A stretch of DNA of 64,000 nt from Eublepharis macularius. Taxonomy: Eukaryota; Chordata; Lepidosauria; Squamata; Eublepharidae. The DNA is taken from positions 34,849,001 through 34,913,000 of the forward strand of contig NC_072807.1 in the NCBI RefSeq assembly GCF_028583425.1, written 5' to 3'. The translations under genes and the position numbers were made by a program. Numbering within the stretch: the stretch's first letter is position 1; the number at the start of each line of letters is the position of its first letter. Of this stretch, positions 9,661-21,600 are shown piece after piece. The notes below the pieces were generated by a model. The model did no database searches and was not told the DNA's origin. It worked only from the letters and a program-made list of their open reading frames with translations.

Positions 9661-12600
9661 CTAAAAAAGGAATATAAACAAACAGTTATAAGTGGCACGA
9701 AGGTGAAACTGTGAGCATGTACCAAATTCCTGAGAGCCAAGGAACGCGAGGCTTGAACACCACACCATCTCTAGCCTCAGAAAACTCACTTTTAGCTCCC
9801 TAGCAAAGTACTATCTGGGTTATTACTATTTCTTTCCACTCTACTGTTTTATTTTTCTTGTCATACTGAAGGGATCTAAGGAGAGAGTCTGGAAGCCCAA
9901 ACCAAAGGGTTTTTTTGTGTGATATGAAATGCGTTTAATGTTTGCTTTTCCATAGTAACCTGCCCTCAAATAATGGAAAACAATTCATTCAGTGCATGGA
10001 AATTTTTACAAAGGCAAACAATCATTAATAATTCAACGTGACAACGGTTGTCTATTGCCTATCAGTTCTGCACTTTGGAAGTCGAAAGAACAAGCCAAGA
10101 ACCAAGCATCCCTCCCCTTCATAAAATATAGCCTCCAAGATATGGTAACTCGATATCAGTTCTCCCCAAAACATGGGTACTTGGTGCTCTCTCAAAAAAT
10201 TTTTATTGTTTGAACTAATCTGGGGAAGAAAATATGAGCAGGCCACTAAAACATCAAAAGTCCATTACAAACTTTCTTCAAAAAGAAGAAAATGCAGTTA
10301 CTTGAAAAAGCAATAGGAGTCTAGCACATATGGGCAAAATGAAGTCTGGCTCAAAAATGTTTTTTACATTTTGCTGATGCAGCAGGAATGAAGAGGTTTG
10401 GATGCTTTATTGGCTGGTAGCTTGCACCTCTGCCTTAGAAAATACAGATTGATTAAAGATTGAAAAACATTCCATTTTCACAGAGCAAAATCCATACCTA
10501 GGCCTCCTTGGAATGAGGAAAAGGGCAGAATGAAGCTGGTGTCTAAGCAGCCCGTCCCCCCCCCCCACCAAAAAATAAATGCTATCTTTAGTCAAGCTGT
10601 GCTGATATGATACAGTGAGCATCTGTACATCAAGTGAGCCACCAAGCTTCACCTAAACAGATGCGAAAGGGAGGGAGTTCCATGAGCAGAGCTCCCACCC
10701 ACCTGTTCTTTTTAAATAGTGTGTGGTCTGAATTAGGTGTCCTGATCTGAATTAGGACCAAAGCATGGGCGGGGGTGGGTGGGTAGTCATTTCCATATAC
10801 TGCTTCCTCAATCTGAGGTGGACCCACAGAGCTGCTGTCTGCCACAGTGAGCAAACATACAGGCAAAGCATAGAGTGTCCAGATAGCTGACCCATGGGGT
10901 GAGCAGCAGCTCTAAAGAGCCATTTCAGGCCAAAAAAAAAAAAAACTGGGAGGAGGGAAATGGTTAGCTCCTCTCCCCCATCCTGCAGTCTGGAGCCAAA
11001 CCAGGGCCCTGTGAAATGACCAACCTTCAATTTGTCTACAAGCAAAGAGAGAGGGGAGGGGGAGACTCCCCCCTCCTCCCTGCTACCTTGAGGCACTTGT
11101 GCAGCCATCAGTCTCGGTTTTAGGCAAAACGAAGAGCATTATTGGCAATATACCAGGTATCATAACACCGATGGTAGCTGTAATTTGTGTTTGTTCATCA
11201 GAAATGCGCGTTGTGATAGAGTTTCATGCAGATAAACACTCTAGGCAGCAGTGTATTGATTAGGGCCGATTCCAGATGACTAACCTTAAGTCGCTTCATG
11301 CCGCCCTCTTCCGGATCGCGACGGGGAAAATGCGAAATATCGCGTTTCCTCGCGCGAGTTTTGCGCGACGACGCGCAAAACTCGCGTGAGGAAACGCAAT
11401 ATTTCGCATTTTCCCCGTCGCGATCCGGAAGAGGGCGGCATGAAGCGACTTAAGGTTAGTCATCTGGAATCGGCCTAGGTTGTCCTTCTTTTAATCTTGA
11501 CTAAGTTTCTACTAGTGACTCTTAAAATGCAACCTTGCCACTAGTTACAGAAAAAAATCTCATTTACAATCAACATTTGTTAGTCAGCTGTGTTCTGAGT
11601 CACATGCTTTTAACAATAACTCCTGTGTATTTCATTCAAAAAGTCACAAAAATTTCAAGCTAGACAAACTGTGCACAGTGTGTGAGGTATGTATTTACCT
11701 CAGTGAGATATATATTTACCTAAGCTGCATTAAAATTTATTTATTGATTTTGTTGTTTTACTTCATTTATACACTGCATTTCTTCCCAGCGGGGAAGCAA
11801 AGCAGCTGACCTCACCTCCATTTTATTCTCACAACAACCCTGTGATGTAGATTAGGCTAAGAGTGTATTGTTGCCCATAGGTCACCCAGTGAGCTTCCAT
11901 GGCAGAGTGGATATTTGAATCTGGGTTTCCCAGTCTGACACTCTAATCACTACACCACACTGGCTCCCCAGCAAGAACGAAATGCACAATGCCTATCTTT
12001 TATAACAATAGCAAACTAGCGTTGTGCTACTATTTACCTACAACGCCTGCCTGGAACTACTCATGTCCATTATAGATAGTAGAGTTCACTCTGGGACATT
12101 ATTTGTAGGGCAAGTTAAAAGAGGCTTTGTTTCTCTCATCAGTCTCATGAAAAAAATGTAGCATCACAACTAACTTATATTAATGTTCTCCTTGTCACAG
12201 TCTGACCGCCTGCTTCCTCATGAACCGCTTTGCTAGCCTAGGCAAGAAAGGTACTGCAGGTAAGCTCAGAGTAGGGGAGAAGATAGGGTGGGTTTGGTCC
12301 CTCTAAGAATTTGTTTCTTTAGAGAAATACTCCCAAATGCCTGAAGCTCCCCCCCATATCATACTGACTGCATACTTCACCAAATGTGCCCCTCAGTTCA
12401 TACTTATTAGCATGATTTTAATTTCATGTAGACTATCTAAAATAACAGAGAAAACCCACAGAGATCAACCAACCTGTACTGAATGGAGGTATGACCATAG
12501 TTCCCAGAAATAACCATTTCTACCATACCACTGATACAACCAAAACAAGAACAAAACCGTCAGAACAGAAGATGTTTGGCACCCCCAAAAAGAAACAAAA

Positions 12601-15600
12601 AAGAATTTTATAGAAAATGCAGGTGGTCAACAAAAGGAAAAATGGAAGCAACAGGGATCAAAGGGTGGAGGGAGGAGATCCGGGACGAGCTGGAATATCT
12701 GGGGGGGAAAGAGGAAATGGGAGGGGGCCAAGGGAAGCAGGTGGCCTAACAGAGGAAGAGTTCAGGAAGCAGAGGAAAGGTGGAACACAGCCATTTCAGA
12801 ATGGAACTTAGGACTGACCCTTGCCTATTTCATCTGCTACAGCCCATTAAGGCCACATTTCCAGATGTATTCTCATACTGTGGGTGATCACCTTGCTTGT
12901 TATCGATTAGTAAGCAAGTCAGGGAATTTTAACTTGTAAAAAAGTTTTATGACGAGGAAGAGGTTTAGCTTAAAATAAGCACAATAAATAATAAGGAAAA
13001 TAACAGCTTGAATTTGTATCCTGTCATTTACTGTAGATTACATATAGATTAAGGATCAAAGTGATCTATGCATACCATGCCTAGACATCACTCCAAGTAA
13101 TTTGAGCTGCTTTACATGGGAATTAGGTATACTCAAACGCAACTTCATTCTTTTAGCCCTGGAAGAGTTCTTAAAAACACCCAACAGCAGCAAACAATCA
13201 AGTAACTAGGGAACTGCACGTTTAGGGGCAGGGGAGGGATCAAAAAGAGGCTGCAGAGATTAGCCATACGTTGTCTTAAACTGCCTTATATCCTTGGTCT
13301 CTCTTGTTCGGTACTGTCCATTTCGAACGGCACTGATTCTCCAGGATCTCAGGCACAGAAAGACCTTTCCCAGCATCTGACAGCTGAGACCTTTTAACTG
13401 GAGATACCAGAGACGGAACTTGGGGATTTTTGGATACAAAACATGTGCTCAACCACTACTCCTTTCTAATCAGATAACCATCTTGCTCTTGCCTGTTGCC
13501 CAAACTAATTCCTCACCTTGCTTGTGCTGTTCGCAGTGTCGGTGACTGCCCCTCAGTGGTGGAGATCCCTTCTCCCAGCACAAAATCCTGAGCCTGACAT
13601 TTTTTGGAAAACCTACAAACCCTTTTAATCTCAGCAGGCTTTTAGTGCTCCTGAATGGTGTTGACAACAGCAGTCGCAAGATTTCTGCGTCTTGGCATAC
13701 GAGCAGAACAAAGCGAGACCGCAATGTCTGATCAGGAAAAAAAAAAGTTCAAAGAGAATTTGTGGAAGGCAAGTTCTGCCAAGGACAAGATGCCTGTCAT
13801 TACAAACTTTCATGCCATGTTGTGAAAACTGGGCTTTTGTGCAAGGCAGCAAAATTGCATGATGCTGTAGCTTTGACAACCACCCGAGAGGCTCAATTCA
13901 TATTGAAAGGTGATGAATAGTCAGTGTTCTAAGAGACTACCTTTGGAGGCAAGACAGACCTGTAAATTGATTCTTTCTGCTCTTTAAATTCTGTATGTAC
14001 TACATGAATAGATATACTTCTTCTGAACTCTGAGGAAGCCTGAGCTGGAATTCAGCAACCAATCTTGATCTTTTTAACCCCCTTGCCACAGAAGTAACTA
14101 AACCAAATTCAACAAGCGACAATAGATAATTGAACCTGTAATCAAGTTAAAATTCAAAACCGTCTAATTTGGAGTCTGGTTAGTGTGCAGTGAAAAACAG
14201 CCTATTCTAGTTTCAAGTTGAAAAACAAATTCAAGAAAAAGCAGAATTTCAGAATGCAAAAACCAATGACAGCTGCTCTCCAAGTCCATAGAGATAAACA
14301 AAGTCCAGCCAAGGACCAGGTTGCCTGCTCACTAGTCGACCCGATGGCCAAGGGCTCCAAGGCACAATCGTGCCTCTATTTCTCATGGCCTTCACACCCA
14401 CCCACAGTCAATATAACAGCAGTGGAAGTCACCCATTATTACACAACTTTCTACTCTTCATGCCTTCTTTATTTCTTTCTCCATTTCAAGACCACTCTCA
14501 GAGTTTTGGTCAGATAGGCAATAATATGTCCGTGATATTAAACAACTTTCTGGGTCTGGGATTTCTGTCCATAGCAGGTTTTTTTTGGGGGGGGGGGTCT
14601 ATTCCTCTTGTCTTCTAGTTTATGGGACGTACAGAGTCACCCCACCATCTGATATATCCCATTCCACTTATATAGCTTTATCGAGGGGTGACTGTATCCC
14701 ACTGACATTCCTTCTCTCACTAGGATTCTGAAATGCCCATTAAAGCTAAGTTCTCATTTAATATCAAGTATTCTTAGCTCTTAGGCTTCTACAATTTCCA
14801 TGTTATTTGTTTCCTTCTCCAAGGGCCCTCAGTCTCTACATGTCCCTTGACAGCCCTTTGACCTTCCTTTAACAGTTATCACTTCCTGGCATACTCTCAT
14901 TCTCAAGCTCTAACTTGTCCCCATCTAGATTACCAATCATTCCTTACGGATGAACCATCCCAAACCATATGGCCTTCAGCATCTTGGTGGGTTTCCCTCA
15001 GGAGTTAGTTTCCATTCTACTAATTTCCTGTGCTCTTCTGCCTGGAAGAGAACTAGCAGATTAACTGTAATTGCTCACAGATACCATCTGATTGCTTGAC
15101 CACTACTCTTAGCGCCATAGAATAATGTCGGACTTCATTTCTACCCCACTGGATATAAACTATATGTAAACAGAAGAAAGGGCACGCTGATACACAAGGC
15201 GTAGACAGGACACAATGGGTGCAGCTTGACAGGATATCAATGTGTAATATTTGGACATGGCTTTGACTAATCCGTGGCTCATTTTTATTTCTCACCAACT
15301 AATCATGATAAAGTTAAAGAAAATTACTCTCTTAATTCATTCAGCAGATCAATTAAACTTGGGGAGAACACAACCAAATGGAAGCCATGCTTCCAATTAG
15401 CTCAGCTGGGCTCTGCGCCACAGAAATAAATCAGTGCTGCTGCACCTGCTCGATTCGAGGCCTGTAGTGCAGAACCCTTAATTTTCACGGGATCAGTATA
15501 TGCCACGCCCCTTGCAAAGGTCTTCAATATGTTAGGCAGCTCCATGTTATGAATTCATGGCAAATTTGGGTAATTTTTGAGCTCAGGGCTTTGGGCATTT

Positions 15601-18600
15601 TAATGGGGTATTTTTTTGCTTGCAAGACAAGGACGTTAAACATGATTTTGTGTAACAGGTACATACAAGGCTCTTAAGGAAAAAAAGGAATTTTTTACCA
15701 ACTCAGACCTTTAGCTAAACAGATTTTTCTTCTGGGAGAACCCCCCCCCCCCCCGCAGATATCTAACATTCACTTTGTGTGACAGAGTATGGCTTTTGAC
15801 CAAATGTTCTGGTAAAGTTATAAAAATGCATTTGAGTAATGAAACTGAGTGGAAGTAGTAGTATAATATTCCTTTTTGGATGGCGTTTCACAGGACCCAT
15901 TTCCTCTTCCCTGTGAGACCTTGATTGGTCTGCCTTGGAATCCTAATGCAGGGAGGGTGAGTATGGGGTTTGAAGGGAGACTAGTCAAGGTCCTACTCCT
16001 GAATCCGTTGGCCCCAATGATTGTCCTCCCGGACGGACATCTGATTCAGAGCACTGGAGTCTCCGTTATGGCTTTGTTTGGCTGTGCTTTGCAAAACCAC
16101 TTTTAAACTTCCAAACAAACAACTGCTGCTGAAAACAACATCAAAGTCACCTCCATTAGCCAGAGCTACATCATTATTTAAGGTAACTTTTCTCTCACCA
16201 AACCTGATGGCTAAATATAGCAGCTTTCAAAGCCACCTGCCATCTCTCAATGGCATATTACTTTGGCATTGCCACAAGAATGATCAATAGCGCACCGCTA
16301 ATTATTTTCCTGCACTGCATCACTTTATTATTCACGTCCTAGCTGTAATGGCGTCCAGAATTCCTTGTGATCTTTGCAGCGGCAGAGGGCTAGCACGCAA
16401 CTCTTTTCCCTAACATGCTAACTTCGTGCGCGTTGCTTTTTAAAAACAGGAAAATTTTCATTCTTCAAGCTGCAGACCGACACAGCACAGCAAAGGCAGG
16501 AGACTATTCTGATTGTCCAGCTCGGCTATAAGACTCTATGACCCGGCAGTATAGGGGCAATGTAATGCTACGCACCGTATACTCATCCTACCACGAGGTG
16601 ACACAAAGTTATGATCTTTAACCTGACTTGGTTGTTGTGGATTTTCCGGGCTGTATAGCCGAGGTCTTGGCATTGTAGCTCCTGACGTTTCTCCAGCAGC
16701 TGTGGCTGGCCTCTTCAGAGGTGTAGCACCAAAAGACAGAGATCGCTCAGTGTCACTGAGAGACACTGAGACACTGTGACACTGAGCGATCTCTGTCTTT
16801 TGGTGCTACACCTCTGAAGATGCCAGTCACAGCAGCTGGCGAAACGTCAGGAACTACAATGCCAAGACCACGGCCATACAGCCCGGAAAATCCACAACAA
16901 CCATCGTTCTCCAGCCATGAAAGCCTTCGACAATATTTAACCAGACTTGTTCTTAAATAATATATTTTGTGGAACTGTAACCCATTTTGATGTTCAGAAA
17001 AGCAGCTTACAATTTGTAAAACAGTTGAAAACAAGTTATATACAAAAGAGCCACAATTAAAGAATTTTTAAAAAGATACGGATATAGTTGTTATAAAGGT
17101 CTGTTAGTGGACTCTTTTTGATTTTGCTACTACAGACTAACACGGCTAACTCCTCTGGATCTATGAGCCGAGATTTGTCTTCCCTAACAATTATAATATA
17201 TGCTACACAGGCAGAGGCTGAGGTTTTTGGTTGTCTTTTTTAATCGGATCGTTAAAAAAACAAAGCTAGAGGTCCGATGCCAAATCATTCGCTTTCATGA
17301 ATGGGAGAATTTGTAGCTTTACTATCCTTCAGTTTTGTTTAATTGCTATATTTATGAAGGGTCACTGGAGGGCATTTTCCCAGGAATGTCCTGGAGACAC
17401 AAGGAATGTGATGTATGAAAAAGGGCTTACAGCAGGGTCCTGAAAACCGCAGCTCCAGCAACTCTAGGCTTAGACCAGGTTACACAAACATCTGCACCAG
17501 ACTTGCAATCCCATCACTCTGCGCCAAATGATTAGACTCAAGAAGCCAGCGTAAATGGATCAGCTCAGCCATCACAAACTATGTTCCTTAGCTAGTCACA
17601 TTCAAGCTCAGAGGCACCCGATGGTAACTACACAAGCAATGAAAATTAGTTATGGATTCATTTTGGATCGGACTACCACTGAACCACTTTCATACCTTGA
17701 CTGCATAGTTGTTGAGTGGATCTTTTGCGTACGAAGCTGGGTAGTAGACAGCATCCCCTGCCTCACAGCACGGCCTGTCGCTGGTTAATCGGAAGTCTGA
17801 CCAGCTATCAACCCCAAACCGAAGCTGATCCTTCTGTCCGGCCATGAAAAGGTCCTCACACTTGACAGATAATTTCTTCAGGGAGTCGGCGTGAAGGCTT
17901 CTGATTTTGTTCACCACTTCTTCTCTGTTTTCAATTCCTCGATAAAGTGCTTGTCTCTGGGGCTTCTGGACAGCTCGGCCATGCTTGCTATAGGCAGCGG
18001 GCCTTCCTGACAGAGACTCTGTGCTGTTGGAACCCCTGTCCTTAATACTGAGCGCAGCGTGGCTAGAAAAGCTGTTGGCTGCTAATGCAGCTGCTCGTCC
18101 TTTCCCAGGAGGCCTCTCTAAGGAATCTCCTGACTCGTCATCCACGACTTTGAGCTCCGAGCTGACGGAAGAGCAGGCGCTGCCTGCTTCCCAGCGGCTG
18201 TCGATGTCGTAGGTGGGGTTGGCCATAACACACAGGCTGCTTTCCAGAGCCTGTTTCTGGAGTTCTTTTGGAAGCGGTTCTGTGTGAGCTCTTAGAATAG
18301 TTTTCTTTGGCAGCGGAGGTGGCGTTGGATGTATACTGGCTGCCATGTCAGGATCAGATATTCCCCCAAAAGCAATGGCATCATCCAATGCCCCCTTTGG
18401 TTGCCGTGGCTGTTTTGGAGGTATCATAGCTGCTCTGGATTGCCCTGGGCAATGATAAAAAGGAAAAAGAAAAACTCAGAGCATTTATGACTTAGTGATA
18501 TGTATGCACGGTGTTATGACTGCAAGCAATAAACAGGAGTCTTGTGGCTCATCAATATGTTTTTTTTCCCTAGGGACTTTCTTAGATGCATGATGTAAAT

Positions 18601-21600
18601 CCTCAGCTACCAGACATATACATACCTGATTTAGAGTTGGTTTTCTTTGTAAACATCAAGGTCAAAAGACGTTTCAGGAAAAATTTGGGGGAACTGAAAA
18701 TCATAATAAAGCCAGAATGCATATTCTGGTTTTCTGCAGCTGGAAGATTTTGTAGGTCAGTAAGAAAGAGGTTCTGATGTTGTCACAGTGTTAAAAGGAA
18801 ACACACTTCAGTACAGCTATCTTGGACTGTAAGGTGCAGAAACTGCACAGGGCAAAATCAAAATACTTTATGTTAAACAGTCTGAAGTGCTATATAAATA
18901 TTATCCTGGCGCACTGACAACATTTGTCAACATGTGCTGGGGCAGAGAGCCTTGTATTATTTTACTTCTCTCAAATCACCCTCTGTGAGATACCCAGCAG
19001 TTAAAATACAGATTGTTAAAACAGGACTGATAAGTGCTGACTGCAGCATTTCCTCTAGCAAACATGTGCTTACAATAATCTCTGCAAGATTATAGTGCAA
19101 CCACCTTTTAGTTCATTTCACACAGGTGGAGGTGGGGCAAGAAGATGGGTGGCATGGAAAGAGGCTTTAAATAGAAGTTCAAGGGAAAAGTCATAGGGTA
19201 TTTTTAAATTCAATTTTCAATAACAAAACTTATGGGAAAGAACCAGAGACAATTTTCATTAACAAGTTTCTTTTTGCAGTGGTACTTCTGAAAAGGAAAA
19301 AGGTGACTTTTTTCTGAATGTGTATAGAAGCATGCACACCTTTCCTCTAAAAATACAACAAACTTTGTGTTCATACTAAAAGTTTTCCAAATAAAGGAAG
19401 GGAGAATAATTTAATGTTATAATTTCATGCAAACGCAAGGCGCTTACCCAAGTTACTATATGTAGCACTGCAGGCGCTCATGTCAGAAGAATCAGACATT
19501 TCTTCTCTTTCATCTTCCCCTTGCAGTATTTCTGGAGGGGACAGTGGAATGGCTAAAGCGTTACTGCCACTTGCCTGCTTTTCAAATGCAGATCGTGGAA
19601 TGCAAGGGGACATGTTTTCCACCGTGGACTCATCAGGCACTTGACTAAAGACAAAACAAGACACTATTCAACTGGAGCATTTCACTTTTTGCCTTACCGG
19701 AAGACTGAAGTTCAAAATGCAACTCCATCAATGGAAGCGCTTTGGGGGACTACAGCCTTAATGAACTGAATCACGGAAAGAAACAAACAAAATGGTGCCA
19801 GTCATTTTGATCTTTCATAGCTTTTAATATATCTTTACATTCATAGTGAAGCTAATGGTACATAATCATGTGTGTTGCCACCAGAATAACCTAAGTGCAG
19901 TATTATATACTGCAGAGGCAGGCATTCTAATCTCGGTAAAGCAACAGCACAAATTCAGATGATTCACTATGACCAAAAGGTTTGCAGTGAAAAAAGATAC
20001 AACCCATCACTGACCCACTGAAAGAGAAATAGTTAACAGTTGCATATTCCAGCAAAGAAAGCTGGATTCAAATACTGGACCTTCGGCAATTTGCCCAGTG
20101 AACAGGTGAAGATTTAGTTCTAGATCTAAATGCATTACCGTACATTACACAAAATAATAAAGTCCAATCAACAAGAGGCTGCAATCTCATTAATTTATCA
20201 CAAATACTGATTGTTTTAAACTGCACCACTGGAATGTGTTCAAATGAGGGCAATGACGATGGTGAGGAGTCTGGAGACCCCGATGAGGAAAGGCTGAAGG
20301 AGCTGGGCATATTTAGCCTGGAGAGGGGGTGACTAAGAGGTGGTATGATAGCCCTCTTCAAGTATTTGAAGGGCTTTCACATAAAGGATGGAGCAGAGTT
20401 GTTTTTGGTTGCCCTAGAGAGTCAGATTAGAACCAATGGGTTTAAAAGCAAAAGAGTTTTTGGCTAAAGAAGAACTTCCATCCTGATAGTTAGAACAGTT
20501 CCTCAATGGAACAGGCTTCTTTGGGAGGTTTTACGAAGAGGCTAGATGGCCACCTGACAGCAGTGATGATTCTATAGCTCAATATGAATGTACACAGATT
20601 GAGAGAGGAAGAGCATGCAGGGATGGGCTAGGCCCTTTCTTATATACCCAGGGTAATGCCTATGGCCACTTCGGGGTCAGGAAGGAATTTTTCTCCAGGC
20701 CAGACTGGCCAGGGACCCTGGAGGCTTTTTGCCTTCTTCCGGGCATAGAGCAGGGGTCACTGGGGGAGATGAGTGGGGGAGAGAGCTGTGTATTTCCTGC
20801 ATAGTGCAGGGGATTGGACTAGATGGCCCTTGAGATCCCTTCCAGCTCTAGGTTTCTACGGTAAAGCTGAATCTCAGGAGTGTGTATGTTTTATGCTGCA
20901 TGTGTCTTTGAAGGCTATACAGTTGTTATTCTACTTGCCTACTAGAAGACAGGATTTTGCCATTTGGGGGCTGTCAGAAAACTGTAGCCTACAAATAATT
21001 AGCTAAGGCACAGAAAGTAGTTCTCAGCCAATTCACAATTTGCCAACGTCAAGGCATGCTCTTCAGATGCATATGCTATGGACCTCATTGATGTGCCCCC
21101 TCCATTTTTACACTCAGAGGAGTTTAAATGCTGGGGTAGGGTGGGGGGTGGGGAGACATCCACACAAGTTAGTAAGCAAAAAGGTAAAAACCAAAAACGA
21201 CTCATTTTTCAACCATTATTGATAATATTATACAAACATGCATTAAAACAGTGTAAACGCATTGCATTAAGTGCAAAAAAAGTATTTATGTTAGGGTGTT
21301 AGCCTAGATAATTTCACACATTCACAGGTTAGGAAACTTCCAAAACAATCAAAATAGTAAAGTCGTAAATTCACTTTGGGAACTGAAGGCGCTTTGTATT
21401 TTTACAGATCTCTCTCAGTGCTCTTTCTCAACAACCCTCTTCTGATTGTTGCATTATAGTGCAACAAGAATTCTTAGTACTGGATGTTAATATAAACTTT
21501 AACAAACAGTATTCCTTTTCGGATTTTTGCTTGAGAGCAACACAACTACCCACATCCTCTGATACAGGGTGGTATCTCTGAAAATTTTGCATTGATTGGT

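Larger units (their letters stand above)
9661..17695 (-). other. PEAK1: PEAK1 intron between coding exons 3 and 4
   Basis: Bounded by GTATGA at 17695 and TTTTTTAG at 9661. It holds the foldback element, a Sauria SINE, another SINE, the inverted Penelope-like pair and tail, a C homopolymer near 15740-15755 and a G run near 14588-14598. In the remaining stretches I see nothing recognisable. Confidence 0.9.

Noticed and set aside
12201..12259. Exon-like plus-strand segment: CTTGTCACAG before TCTGACCGCC and GCAG before GTAAGC, open frame LTACFLMNRFASLGKKGTA
   Set aside because: Antisense to PEAK1, short, no partner exon, and the peptide is not recognised. Splice-like borders this short occur by chance.
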